Shown here in pieces: positions 35,782 through 44,616 of a stretch of 64,000 nt of DNA. The stretch comes from Streptomyces cellulosae. Its GTDB lineage: Bacteria > Actinomycetota > Actinomycetes > Streptomycetales > Streptomycetaceae. The DNA lies in assembly GCF_000721105.1 (NCBI RefSeq), contig NZ_JOEV01000002.1, positions 1-64,000 of the forward strand, in the 5' to 3' direction. A program made the position numbers and the translations under genes. The stretch's first letter is position 1; every line of letters begins with the position of its first letter. The notes beneath the pieces were generated by a model. The model was not told where the DNA came from, did no database searches, and worked only from the letters and a program-made list of their open reading frames with translations.

Positions 35782-36666
35782 GTGGGGCTGAAGCTGTTCA
35801 ACACGCAAGGTGGCGTGACCGAGGTCGTGCCGCGTCTGGCTGAGGTCGAGGAGGACGTACAGGATCTCGTTGAGGCGCACATGGAGAAGATGCTCGGCGT
35901 CACGTTCCTTGCGAGCGAGTACGTCATCGACTGTGTCGACGGTGGGCGGATCGACTCGCTTGGCCTCGACGTGAACGGTGCCCCCGTGATCGTCGAATAC
36001 AAGCGCGGCACCGACGCCGGGGTGATCAACCAGGGCCTGTATTACATGGTTTGGCTGACGAACCACAAGGACGCCTTCCGGAGTTTGGTCCGCGACCGGC
36101 TCGGGGTGACGGCCGCGTCCCAGATTCTGTGGAGCGCACCTCGGCTGATCTGCGTGGCCGGCGACTTCACCCGCTACGACGCGCATGCCGTCCGCGAGCA
36201 CCGGCGCAGCATCGACCTGGTCCGCTACCGGTACTACGGCAGCGACCACATCGGCCTGGAGACCGTGGCGTCGGTCACCGGCAAGTCGGCCTCTCCCCGG
36301 CGGGTTCGACGGCGTGGTGCCGGGCTGCCGACCATCCGACGGCAAGACGGCCCGATGACCGAGCTGTCCGGGGCGGTCGACGAGGTGCTGACCGGCCTCG
36401 GGGCTGGCGTCACCCGGGTACAGCGCAAGCAGTACGCGGCCTACCAGCGGCTGCGGAACTTTGCCTGCGTGCTCGCGCCGCAGCAGACCAAGCTCCTCGT
36501 CTACCTCAAGGCGGACCCGAAGGCGGTCGGCCTCGTGCCGGGCTTCACCCGGGACGTGACGGGGCTAGGACACCACGGCACCGGGGACCTGGAGCTGCAG
36601 TTGCGCACGGAGCGGGATCTGGAGCGGGCCCAGGAACTGTTCCGCATCAGCTTTGCCGCTGCGTAG
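35782..36666 (+). CDS. Nuclease-like protein with DUF5655-type C-terminus
   Basis: A 294-residue protein. The N-terminal half has RIDSLGLDVNGAPVIVEYKR, a PD-(D/E)XK-like active site (Asp, then ExK) as in NucS/DUF91 endonucleases, followed by NQGLYYMVWL. The C-terminal part (about 190-290) is like DUF5655: VTRVQRKQYAAYQRLRNFAC. GTG at 35782 has GGGGGAG just upstream. It may act in DNA repair or in defence; the target is unknown. It is one of three plus-strand genes in element 3. Confidence 0.7.
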   Translation: MGLKLFNTQGGVTEVVPRLAEVEEDVQDLVEAHMEKMLGVTFLASEYVIDCVDGGRIDSLGLDVNGAPVIVEYKRGTDAGVINQGLYYMVWLTNHKDAFRSLVRDRLGVTAASQILWSAPRLICVAGDFTRYDAHAVREHRRSIDLVRYRYYGSDHIGLETVASVTGKSASPRRVRRRGAGLPTIRRQDGPMTELSGAVDEVLTGLGAGVTRVQRKQYAAYQRLRNFACVLAPQQTKLLVYLKADPKAVGLVPGFTRDVTGLGHHGTGDLELQLRTERDLERAQELFRISFAAA

Positions 36667-36895
36667 ATGGCCAGTGGCCGGTGCGGGCGTGTGCGGCCGG
36701 GAACTGTAGTTGTGGGCTGCTGTCGTGGTGCTGCCTTTCGACGGGGCGGTCAGGGAATGGCGGTGGAGCTATAAGGATGCGGCGGATCCCCGGTTTCGGT
36801 AACCGGGGATCCGCCGCTATATTGCCGCGCTCTTCGGTCAGAACGAGGCGGGATGGGCTGCACTCTCGGCCAACGATTGGGCTGGCCGTTTCGGC
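36667..36895. other. Non-coding stretch with hairpin
   Basis: Apart from the hairpin repeat at 36781-36815 I see no gene. The hairpin could end the plus-strand nuclease gene and the minus-strand operon from opposite sides. Confidence 0.4.
36781..36815. repeat. Conserved hairpin, copy 1
   Basis: Perfect 15-bp arms GGCGGATCCCCGGTT and AACCGGGGATCCGCC with loop TCGGT. Its inner 27 bases are identical to 52658-52684, and similarity extends to the flanks (AAGGAT before, TATAT after). Confidence 0.8.
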
Positions 36896-37261
36896 TCAGG
36901 TCGAAATCGTGGAGTTCCCGACTCGGATCGTTCGATGTAGGGGCCCATACCGTGGTCGTCGTTGCAGTCCACAAAGTTGGCCCAGTCGAAATGGGCACGT
37001 CCCTACTGCAGCAGAGCGCCACGTCCGTTCGGGCATCGGACACCGTATGGATGAAGAGTGAACCGCTGCCCGGAACCAACCGGTCCCTACGCCAGGGCAC
37101 GGATTCTGCTGGTCGAGGGGCTCGAAACCGTGCGTGCTCAGCAGGGCTTGGTTGACGTGGCGCTGTGAGCCGGTGAGCGTCGTTCTGACGGCGCTGGCGT
37201 GGGCGGGGCGGATGTCCGGGAGGGCCACGCGGGGAGAATGCCGGGCACGGGCGGGGGTCAT
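36896..37261 (-). pseudogene. Probably frameshifted small operon gene
   Basis: ATG at 37261 overlaps the stop of the DnaB-N-like gene (ATGA). The first ~50 residues are coherent (SQRHVNQALLSTHGFEPLD, the opening of the recurrent X module), then the frame becomes Cys/Arg-rich and unlikely. A different frame nearer 36,950 (AHFDWANFVDCNDDHGMGPY) looks more protein-like. A frameshift inside the gene is the simplest explanation. Confidence 0.45.
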
Positions 37262-38385
37262 CGATGGGTTCGTGAGGTAGGCAGTGCGGGCTGGAGCGGC
37301 GGACTGGTCGCCTGGGGTGGTGGCGCGGCACGTATTGGCTGCTTGCGGCGCGGCGCCGGAGTGTGTGCAGTGGCGCGGTTCCAGCGGGTGCGCAGGGAGT
37401 TGAGATCGGCGAGGGCGCGGCGGCTGCCGGTGATGAGCTGGTGTGGGGTGTTGGTGGGGTCGTCGGTGTAGGTGGTGATCCGTGCGGCGACTGTCTGGGC
37501 GCGGGTGAGGAGGGCGCGTTTGACGATCTTCTCGCCCCAGTACTCGGGGGACCCTGCGGGCGTGGAGACCAGCGCCATCACGTCCTTGGGGGTGAGCGAG
37601 CCGGTGAGCAGTCCGCGGTGCTGGGCCTCACCGAGGACGGTGACCGGGTCGACCATGTCGCCGCGGTGGACCAGCGCCGTGATGGACTGCCAGAGCGCGG
37701 CATGCAGCGGCAGCAGGAAGTCCGCCTCGGTCAGCCACCGCATCTGGCGGACCTCCGTCGGGTAGGCGGTGGCGGTCGCCAACAGGAGGCGCTCTTCGTC
37801 GAGGTCCTCCTCGCCGGCTTGCCGCGGGACATCCGCGGGGAGTGCCGTGCGGGGGAAGGAGCCGGGGTGCGGGGCGAACTGTTCGGCGAGGGCGTCCAGG
37901 ACGCGGCTGATGTCGTCAGCCATGCCGAGTGTCGCAGCGGCCGGGTTGGGCAGGCCCAGGTCGGTCGCGGTGGACGCGAGGCGCTCGGCGTGCCCGCGCA
38001 GGACCCGGCGGGCGTTGTCGGCGCGGATCATCCTGGCGTACGCCGCAGCGTGCTTCGGCTGCGGGCAGAACTGGATCAGGCTGTGAATGTAGGAGGCGCT
38101 CAGGCCGGGAGCGTGCGGACGCGCGTGCTCCAGCACGGCGTTGAGCCAGGCAGTGTCCTTTGCGTGGTCTGCGGGGTCGGGCGGCGGGAGGGTGCGGATC
38201 GCGGTGAACAGCGCGGCATGGGTGTGGCTGTCGAAGTGGTGGGCGATCAGAGGCTCGGTGTCGGCCAGACGTGCAGGTTCGAGGAGAAGGGCGCCGAGCA
38301 GGGCCTGCTCGGCATAGTGGACCGGCCTCGGCGCCGGCGCGAGGTCGAGGTTGTTGTCCTCGTCGGGTTCGGGGGTGTGGGGCAT
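37258..38385 (-). CDS. DnaB N-terminal-like protein without motor domain
   Basis: A 375-residue protein with two stretches like the helical N-terminal domain of DnaB helicase: AEQALLGALLLEPARLADTE (about residue 25) and EERLLLATATAYPTEVRQMR (about 195). No Walker motifs follow, so it cannot be a helicase by itself; it may bind replication or transfer proteins. It ends in a Pro/Ala tail with THR at the end. Its ATG overlaps the methyltransferase stop by one base (TGATG). Confidence 0.7.
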   Translation of the reverse strand: MPHTPEPDEDNNLDLAPAPRPVHYAEQALLGALLLEPARLADTEPLIAHHFDSHTHAALFTAIRTLPPPDPADHAKDTAWLNAVLEHARPHAPGLSASYIHSLIQFCPQPKHAAAYARMIRADNARRVLRGHAERLASTATDLGLPNPAAATLGMADDISRVLDALAEQFAPHPGSFPRTALPADVPRQAGEEDLDEERLLLATATAYPTEVRQMRWLTEADFLLPLHAALWQSITALVHRGDMVDPVTVLGEAQHRGLLTGSLTPKDVMALVSTPAGSPEYWGEKIVKRALLTRAQTVAARITTYTDDPTNTPHQLITGSRRALADLNSLRTRWNRATAHTPAPRRKQPIRAAPPPQATSPPLQPALPTSRTHR

Positions 38386-39665
38386 CAGGCGGCGAGGGTG
38401 AAGTCGTCGGGGTTGAAGGGCTTGTTGAGGTTTGGGGCGAGTAGGTGTGCTGCCAAGCGCGGGGGGACAGCGTTGCCGATCTGAGAGAACGTTTGGCCTT
38501 TGTTGCCCTGCCACGGATAGTCGGCGGGGAAGCTCTGCAGCACGCCCGCTTCCTGTGCGGTGATCTTGATCGGGGCTGGCACCGGTCGGTGCTCGCCGTC
38601 CGGCACGCCGGAGGCGGTGTCAGCGACCCAGGTGCACTCGTTGGCCCGGTGGCCGAAGAACAGCGTGCCTGCGGGCTCGTCGGCACGGCGCACGGTCGCG
38701 TTGGACTGGTTGTTGCTGCGCAGTGACCATGACCAGCGGTGCGCCTCGGCGGTGAACGTGGGGGCCGGAGCATCCGCGGGGCGGTTCTCACGGGCACCGT
38801 GCCGGGCGGCCCGGCCGGATCCCTCCCGGCGGGAGGCCAGGGCGATCTGGGAGTCGGGATGTGGTGTCCAGGCGCCGCGGGCGCGGGCGTCGGTCAGGGT
38901 CTTACGTGAGCCGGAGGGGAAGGGTTCGGGGCCGCCTCCAGGTCCGCCGCCGGCGCACACGGTGGGCACGGGACGGTCAGTGGCGCCCCAGCCCAGGGCC
39001 TCGGCCATGGACACCCACCGGTCACGGCCGGGTCCGAACAGCGACTCCGGCTCGGCGGCCGTCGCGTGGGTGGGCGGCGGGGGCTGGGCGGTGCGTACCC
39101 GGGAGGCGAGCAAGATCGCTCGCTTCCGGGTTTGCGGGACACCGTAGTCGGCGGCATTGAGGATGCCAGTCCAGACGGAGAATCCCCAGGTCCGCAGGAT
39201 GGCCGCGTACTGCCGCCACAGCGGCAGGACGTCGGGGACTTCCTCCATGACCACCCACTCGGGCTCGCCCACCAGGTTCAGGGCGTGCAGGTATCGCATG
39301 GGTTCGGCCGCGAGGAGAGAGCGTTCGTCCGCGCACGCGCCGAGCAGCTGCTCACGGGTGTCGTTTCCGGCGGCGAGGTCGACGACGGCCTGGTGGACGA
39401 GCGGCTGGTCGACCAGACCAAGGCGCTTGCCCGCCATGCTCCATGCCTGACAGGGAGGGGAGGCGATCAGCCCGAGGATCCGGCCGGAGAAGACCCACGC
39501 CGGATATCGGGCGACATCGGTCCGGATCGTCAACTGCCCGGCCCGGGCACGGGTTTTGCAGGCCCACTCGTCCCACTCAAGGCCGATGTCCCGCGCGCCG
39601 AGGACGGTGAGCGCGTGGCTCCAGCCGCCGGGGCCGGCGAACAGGTCGAGGATGATCCGCCTCAA
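38385..39665 (-). CDS. C5-cytosine DNA methyltransferase
   Basis: A 426-residue 5-methylcytosine methyltransferase: motif I DLFAGPGG (7-14), motif IV SPPCQ with catalytic Cys72, motif VI MEEV, motif VIII YGVPQTRKR and motif X QIGNAVPPRLA. No cognate restriction enzyme lies nearby, so it may protect the element from host restriction during transfer. It overlaps both neighbours (ATGA with the preceding small gene, TGATG with the next), so it is embedded in the operon. Confidence 0.92.
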   Translation of the reverse strand: MRRIILDLFAGPGGWSHALTVLGARDIGLEWDEWACKTRARAGQLTIRTDVARYPAWVFSGRILGLIASPPCQAWSMAGKRLGLVDQPLVHQAVVDLAAGNDTREQLLGACADERSLLAAEPMRYLHALNLVGEPEWVVMEEVPDVLPLWRQYAAILRTWGFSVWTGILNAADYGVPQTRKRAILLASRVRTAQPPPPTHATAAEPESLFGPGRDRWVSMAEALGWGATDRPVPTVCAGGGPGGGPEPFPSGSRKTLTDARARGAWTPHPDSQIALASRREGSGRAARHGARENRPADAPAPTFTAEAHRWSWSLRSNNQSNATVRRADEPAGTLFFGHRANECTWVADTASGVPDGEHRPVPAPIKITAQEAGVLQSFPADYPWQGNKGQTFSQIGNAVPPRLAAHLLAPNLNKPFNPDDFTLAA

Positions 39666-39868
39666 GAAGCCATCCCGAAGGCGTCCTGCACCGGCTCGAC
39701 TTCACCCCGGCTGGTCCAGGGAGAAGAGCTGTCGGCCACGCCGTACTCCATCACCTCGACCGCGACGGCACGGTTGCCGCTGTGCAGCCGGCCGGAGAGT
39801 GCGTCGTGGCGGCGGGTGTATGCGGTGCCGAGGGCCAGCAGGCGTTCAGGGGCGTCGTAAGACGTCAT
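39662..39868 (-). CDS. Small 68-residue operon protein
   Basis: The start ATG overlaps the stop of the previous gene and its own stop overlaps the methyltransferase start, both as ATGA. The protein (APERLLALGTAYTRRHDALS at the N-terminus) is mixed helical with no known motif. Tight coupling is the main evidence for a real gene. Confidence 0.6.
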   Translation of the reverse strand: MTSYDAPERLLALGTAYTRRHDALSGRLHSGNRAVAVEVMEYGVADSSSPWTSRGEVEPVQDAFGMAS

Positions 39869-40722
39869 CGGCGTGCTCCCTGCGCCACGGCGGCATTGGG
39901 CGCAGTGGCCGCTGCGGTCGTCAGCGCGGCCCGGTGGGTACGCGGCTGCGACAGGGCCCGGTGCCCGTCCTCGGTGACGGTGATCTTCTGGCCGTGGTAC
40001 AGCGAGGTGGTGTTGTCGGCGGTGACGAGTCCGCGTTTGGCCAGAGCCCGGTAGGTGGCGATGGACACGCGGGTGCCGTCGTCAGTGGCGACGCGGGTGA
40101 CGCCCAGCCCGCGTTGTGAACTCTCATACAGCCGTCCGCCTCCCAGGAGGGACTTGAGGGCGTCGTACTGGACGGCAGTGAGTGCGAGGCCGGTCGTCTG
40201 CTGTGCGGATGCCGCCGTGTGATCCTGCATGGATGCCAGGTCTTCGGTGATGCCGTAGGCGAGGTAGTGGCACCCGGTCGCGCTCAGGTCGAGCTGGTGG
40301 GCGGCATCGTCGAGGTGCCCGGTCATACGCGGAATGGCCTCGGCGTGCCGTGCGGTGCGCACCGCCTCGTCGTCGGCCACGTAGCCAGAGAACTGCGCGC
40401 CCTCGTACGGGTTGGCGAACAGCGCGTTGGCGATGTCGTTGCCGGCGAGCGAAGAAGCGGACACGACCGAGGCCAGCAGCTCCAAGCCGGCGCGGCTGCC
40501 GGCGATGTTGGTGTACGCGCTGTTGTCGAGGGCAGTCAGGCGCAGCAGGGCGGTGGCCGTGAGGTTCTGTGCCTTGAGCAGGAGAGGGCTGATTCGGTGC
40601 AGCGCGTCCGTGCCGGGGGCGTAGGAGACGTCGCGTAGGCGTGCGCGGAGGACTTCGAAGTCTCGGGCCAGTTGACGGAGCTGGCGGACTTGTTCATTCA
40701 GATCGAGCGGGGGCGTGGAGAT
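39865..40722 (-). CDS. Helical/winged-helix operon protein, apparent ATC start
   Basis: The coding frame is coherent from about 40,722 (LDLNEQVRQLRQLARDFEVL) to the stop, 285 residues, but contains no ATG or GTG before residue 80 and only a TTG at 40485. An AGGAG seven bases before an ATC at 40722 suggests initiation there. The C-terminal part (LTAVQYDALKSLLGGGRLYE to KITVTEDGHRAL) is a winged-helix-like unit shared with the next gene upstream. It ends AVAQGARR. Confidence 0.6.
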   Translation of the reverse strand: MSTPPLDLNEQVRQLRQLARDFEVLRARLRDVSYAPGTDALHRISPLLLKAQNLTATALLRLTALDNSAYTNIAGSRAGLELLASVVSASSLAGNDIANALFANPYEGAQFSGYVADDEAVRTARHAEAIPRMTGHLDDAAHQLDLSATGCHYLAYGITEDLASMQDHTAASAQQTTGLALTAVQYDALKSLLGGGRLYESSQRGLGVTRVATDDGTRVSIATYRALAKRGLVTADNTTSLYHGQKITVTEDGHRALSQPRTHRAALTTAAATAPNAAVAQGARR

Positions 40723-40746
40723 GGGATGGCTCCTGGGGACGGCGAT

Positions 40747-41511
40747 TCAGCGGCTTCGGGTGGTTGCCTGCGTGGCGGTGGGGATCGGACGGGGCGTCGT
40801 GCCGGGGGCGGTGCCTGACCCTGCCGGGGGTAGTCCGATGACGGAGGCGAGGGCCGTGATGCCTGCTGGTGTGAGGCGCACGCGGTCCTGTGGCGGGCCG
40901 CCGATGTAGGCACCGAGAGCCGAGTTCGGGGTCCGTTCGGCAAGGCCCTTCGACTCCAGGGCCCGCAGCGTGCTCATCACGACCTTGGGCTCCCGGGAAC
41001 GCGTGAACTCCCGACCCAGGGAGCTGCTGGCCACGACATGCCCGCAGGCGATCTCCGCGAGGGCAGTGCGCTGGGTGGCTGCGAGCCGTTCATCCGGTGC
41101 GATGGCGGTCGACCAGTGACGTCGCCGTGTCTCTGCGGCGAGAGCTGCGGCGCAGCCGACTGCGGCTTCGGGAGCCAGGGCGGTCAGCTCACGAGCGGCC
41201 TGGACGCCGTAGTCGGTTGACGCGGTGCTGAGGAAGGCGAGCTGCTTCAGCCGCAGCACACACTCTGTCAACTCCGTGCTCTCGTAAAGCCGTTCATCGT
41301 GAATGGCTTTGACGGCGATACGGGTGTCGGACGCCAGACGCTGCGCGGAGGCGACGTGGGCCTGCGGCTCGGTCTCCGTCGCAGTGCGAAGGAGGATGTC
41401 GAGCGCATCGTTGTGCCGGGCGTATTGATCGGCGAGGTGGAGCAGGCGCTCGACGGGTGTCAGCGGTGGTGGCACGTCGAACAACAGGGATTCGGTGGGC
41501 GGCGTGGTCAT
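40747..41511 (-). CDS. Winged-helix-like operon protein
   Basis: A 254-residue protein from ATG at 41511. The N-terminal part is helical (RLLHLADQYARHNDALDILL); the C-terminal unit (LAATQRTALAEIACGHVVAS to DRVRLTPAGITAL) resembles that of the following gene, so the pair arose by duplication. A regulatory or DNA-binding role is likely but not shown. Its tail is Pro/Thr/Arg-rich and ends TTRSR. Confidence 0.6.
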   Translation of the reverse strand: MTTPPTESLLFDVPPPLTPVERLLHLADQYARHNDALDILLRTATETEPQAHVASAQRLASDTRIAVKAIHDERLYESTELTECVLRLKQLAFLSTASTDYGVQAARELTALAPEAAVGCAAALAAETRRRHWSTAIAPDERLAATQRTALAEIACGHVVASSSLGREFTRSREPKVVMSTLRALESKGLAERTPNSALGAYIGGPPQDRVRLTPAGITALASVIGLPPAGSGTAPGTTPRPIPTATQATTRSR

Positions 41512-41953
41512 GAGCGGCGCCGGGCGCCGGGGCCGGGACGGGTACGGAGGCGGTCGTGCTCGGTGTCGCGGGACGGCGGGGCGCACCAAGGCAGGCGCGG
41601 GCCGCTGCCAGGGCCTGACCGGCGTTGTCGAGGTGTACGCGCAAGTGACTGACTTGGTTGATCGCGTCGAGCTGCGTTTGGAGCGTGGTCTGTGCGCGGG
41701 GCTGGGCGAGGGCCTGGGTGTAGCGGGCGATGGCCCGTCCCAGGTGCCCGGTCGTCTGCCCGAGGGCCTCGGCCGGAGGGATGCTGGCGATGTTCGCAGC
41801 GAGCTGGTATTCGGCGTCGGCGGCCATGCGAGTGGTGAGATGGCAGAGCAGGCCGATGTGCCGGGTGGCGGTGAACAGGCCGCTTCCATCACCGGTGATG
41901 CGGTGGTCGCGCATGTCGGTGATGACGGTATCCACGGCTTCGTGCGGCTCCAT
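41294..41953 (-). CDS. Helical operon protein, 3' end probably frameshifted
   Basis: From ATG at 41953 the chain is well-formed for about 145 residues (AVDTVITDMRDHRITGDGSG, then long helices) and reaches a Pro/Ala tail just where the next gene starts (41511). The frame then runs on for 217 bases out of phase with that gene. A stop overlapping the next ATG exists one frame over, giving a tail GARRRS, so a single-base frameshift near 41,530 is likely. Confidence 0.55.
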   Translation of the reverse strand: MEPHEAVDTVITDMRDHRITGDGSGLFTATRHIGLLCHLTTRMAADAEYQLAANIASIPPAEALGQTTGHLGRAIARYTQALAQPRAQTTLQTQLDAINQVSHLRVHLDNAGQALAAARACLGAPRRPATPSTTASVPVPAPAPGAAHDHAAHRIPVVRRATTADTRRAPAPPRRSIRPAQRCARHPPSHCDGDRAAGPRRLRAASGVRHPYRRQSHSR

Positions 41954-42030
41954 GTCTTCCAGGTCGGCGGGCTCGTAGGTGTGAATGGGCGCCTCCGTGG
42001 GCGAGTTGAGTGGGAAGAGAGGCGCGCGGA

Positions 42031-43824
42031 CTAGGCAGCGGTGCCGAAGGCGGTCTGCTTCGGGGCGGCCTTGGCGACGGCGCGTTCGGTGATGCCCTTG
42101 GATGCGTGGGCGGAGGCGGCGGAGAGTTCGCCGGCGCCGGGTTCGAGATACCAGGGGCGCAGGTCGAGCATGGCCGCGCGCATGCCGGTGGCGAAGCAGA
42201 GAGCGGTGCCCTTGGGCAGGGCTCGGATGGCGTCGGCGGCCAGGATGCGTTCTTGCCGCATGCTGATGGACGTGGACTTGCCGGACTCGGAGGTCGAGGT
42301 GGAGGTGGTTTCGACGTCGTGGTCACCGATCAGCCGGGACAGCTTGTCGGCGAAGTCCGGGTCGTCGATTCCGGACCCGATGACCTTGATCGTGGAGGCG
42401 CTCCACATGGCGTCCATGCCGGCGTCGCCCCAGACTTTCTGGCCTTGGCGGTAGCTCTGCAGGATCGTGATGGGGATGATCCCGCGGCTGCCGAGGTGGG
42501 AGTACAGATCTGGCAGGTCCGAGATCTTGCAGACGTTTGCGGCCTCGTCGAGGATCGCCAACATCGGCGGGTCGAGGCGTCCGCCGGCGCGTTCGGCCTG
42601 GGCGGTTGCGGCCCGCATGACCGAGTCCGCGCACGCGGCGATGAGGGCCGAGGCGCCGCCACCGCCGTCCTTCGACAGCAGATAGAGCGTGTCCTTCGAG
42701 GTGACGAACTCGCTCGGCTTGAACTCCGCCACGTCCTTCTGCGGCGTCACCCATGCTGCGATCTCGCTGTTGAGCAGGGCGGCGGCGTACTGGCGGGCGG
42801 TCTCGTAGATCCCGTCGCGGGTCTCCGGCGGGCCCTCCACGGTGCCCTTCAGTTGCGCGGCGACGGCGGCGAACCCGTGGTCGCGCAGAATGTCCAGCGG
42901 GGTCCGGTCGGCGGGGAAGGCCAGCCACTGCATCACGTCGGTGATCGGCCGCTCGGCGAGGGCTGCGGCCAGGAACAGCTGCGAGAGGATGTTGGATCCC
43001 GCCTTGGACCAGAAGTCGCCCTGCTGGGAGGCGTCGACGCTGGCGGCGAGGAAGTGGCCGGCGAGCCTGCCGGCGCCGTCGAGGGTCTTGGCGTCGGACA
43101 AGGGGTTCCACCACATGTCCCGTTCGGCGTGGGCGATCTGCTGCGGGTCCATCGACCAGGTCCGGCCGACGGCCGCCCGCGCGTCGAGCGTGGCCGTGTA
43201 GGCGTCGCCTGCGGCCTTGTTGGAAGTGAGCAGGACCGGGCCGGGCGCGTTGAGGATGGAGGGGATCGCCAGCGAGGTGGTCTTGCCGGAGCGCGGTGCC
43301 ATGATCGCGACGGCGACGTCCTCGTACCCCATGCGCACTTCGTGCCTTGTGCACTGGAGGTTGCCGAGCAGGATGCCGGTGTCGGCCGGGCTGAGGTGCT
43401 TGGCGTCCTTCAGACTCGGGCGCAGGGAGCGGGCCTTGGCGGTGATGGCCTTGGACATCAGCGGCTCGATGTCCCGCTGCTTGGCCATGCCGGCCACGCG
43501 CTTCCTGCGCCCGCCGCCGTCCTTGTGCCGCTTGTACAGCACGGCGGCCGTGATCCCGAGTGTGAGCAGTACGGTGCCGGGCAGGATGCGCGTGCCCAGC
43601 AGGAGGGACGTGTCGCCGAGGTGGGGCCACAGCTGATCGGGATGGAGCAGGGCCTGCGCGGGCTGATAGGGCGCGCGGGGACCGGTGTCGGTGGCCCAGG
43701 CGGTGAGGTTGCCGCCCAGCCACGCCAGGTTCGACAGGGGGACGGCGATGGCGAGGACGACGCCCAGGACGCGGAAGGCTATGTCGTAGCCGTCGGTGGA
43801 CGAGGTGGAGGAGGGCTGGGGCAA
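42031..43824 (-). CDS. TraG/VirD4-like type IV coupling protein
   Basis: A 597-residue membrane ATPase. Two hydrophobic stretches (about 15-40 and 82-98) anchor it; Walker A is APRSGKT (176-182) and Walker B is LAILDEAANV (about 430). LTSNKAAGDAYT and QSYRQGQKVWG are typical of actinobacterial VirD4/TraG-type proteins. It would recruit DNA or protein substrates to the transfer channel. The start is TTG at 43824 with a weak ribosome binding site. Unlike most neighbours it has no Arg-capped tail. Confidence 0.88.
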   Translation of the reverse strand: MPQPSSTSSTDGYDIAFRVLGVVLAIAVPLSNLAWLGGNLTAWATDTGPRAPYQPAQALLHPDQLWPHLGDTSLLLGTRILPGTVLLTLGITAAVLYKRHKDGGGRRKRVAGMAKQRDIEPLMSKAITAKARSLRPSLKDAKHLSPADTGILLGNLQCTRHEVRMGYEDVAVAIMAPRSGKTTSLAIPSILNAPGPVLLTSNKAAGDAYTATLDARAAVGRTWSMDPQQIAHAERDMWWNPLSDAKTLDGAGRLAGHFLAASVDASQQGDFWSKAGSNILSQLFLAAALAERPITDVMQWLAFPADRTPLDILRDHGFAAVAAQLKGTVEGPPETRDGIYETARQYAAALLNSEIAAWVTPQKDVAEFKPSEFVTSKDTLYLLSKDGGGGASALIAACADSVMRAATAQAERAGGRLDPPMLAILDEAANVCKISDLPDLYSHLGSRGIIPITILQSYRQGQKVWGDAGMDAMWSASTIKVIGSGIDDPDFADKLSRLIGDHDVETTSTSTSESGKSTSISMRQERILAADAIRALPKGTALCFATGMRAAMLDLRPWYLEPGAGELSAASAHASKGITERAVAKAAPKQTAFGTAA

Positions 43825-43872
43825 GGGCTGTTCCAGGTACGTGGGTGAGGAGCGCGGCGCGGGCGGGGTCGG

Positions 43873-44616
43873 TCAGCGGGTGCGGCGCGGCGAAGGGCCG
43901 AGCGGGGTCGCTGGGCGGTGCCGGGCGGCGAGGGCGCTGACGCGTCGCTCCAGGGCGAAGGCGATGTCCGGCGCGGGGACGTGACGGGTGTGCACGGTCA
44001 TGCGGTCGCGGGCCAGGCCCGGGATCCGGCTCGGATCGCGGGGGATAGGCGTCCGGTCGGCGAGTGACTGCGTCACGGCGGCGATCAGGTGCAGCGGGGT
44101 GGCACCGGTGAACACGGCACGCCAGATCGTCGGGTCCTGGATCACCGCGGTCTCGATGCTCCACAGATCGCGGCCGGAGGCGCCGATCCGCCAGACGTGC
44201 GCGATGTTGTCGGGGGAAACGAGGCAGCCGAGGCGGGGCGGCGTGTGCCAGCCGGCGTCCCGCAGAGGGGCGCAGGGATCGGGCGCTGCGGTGGGCGGGC
44301 CGGATGGATCGGCCAGGGCGTCGGTGAATGCGGCGATGATCTCGACGGGGGTGCGGGCTTCGAAGGTGGCCGTCCAGCCGGGGTGATCCGCGGTACGCGC
44401 GTGCCGGATGGTCCACCAGCCCGGATCGTCCGGGTCGGGGTCCAGACACAGCTGGATGAGCTGGTCCGGGCTGGTGAGCAGGACGCGCGGCATCAGCGGG
44501 TCGTGTCCGTAGCTCCAGCTGGCGGCGCGGTGCAGCGGCACGGTGATCCACCCCGGGTCTCCGCTGCCCGCGACATGGCGCGGGGTGATGAGCGCCTGCT
44601 CGACGGTGTTGTTCAC
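43873..44616 (-). CDS. DUF317 protein 1
   Basis: A 247-residue protein with two DUF317-like units: WSYGHDPLMPRVLLTSPD to TPVEIIAAFTDALAD, and CLVSPDNIAHVWRIG to TPLHLIAAVTQSLAD. DUF317 is of unknown function and restricted to Streptomyces and relatives, often on mobile elements. The GTG start overlaps the preceding stop (GTGA at 44613-44616). The tail ends PSPRRTR. Confidence 0.78.
   Translation of the reverse strand: MNNTVEQALITPRHVAGSGDPGWITVPLHRAASWSYGHDPLMPRVLLTSPDQLIQLCLDPDPDDPGWWTIRHARTADHPGWTATFEARTPVEIIAAFTDALADPSGPPTAAPDPCAPLRDAGWHTPPRLGCLVSPDNIAHVWRIGASGRDLWSIETAVIQDPTIWRAVFTGATPLHLIAAVTQSLADRTPIPRDPSRIPGLARDRMTVHTRHVPAPDIAFALERRVSALAARHRPATPLGPSPRRTR

Noticed and set aside
37258..38385. 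Full replicative helicase
   Set aside because: The DnaB-like parts are only N-terminal-domain-like and no Walker motifs occur.
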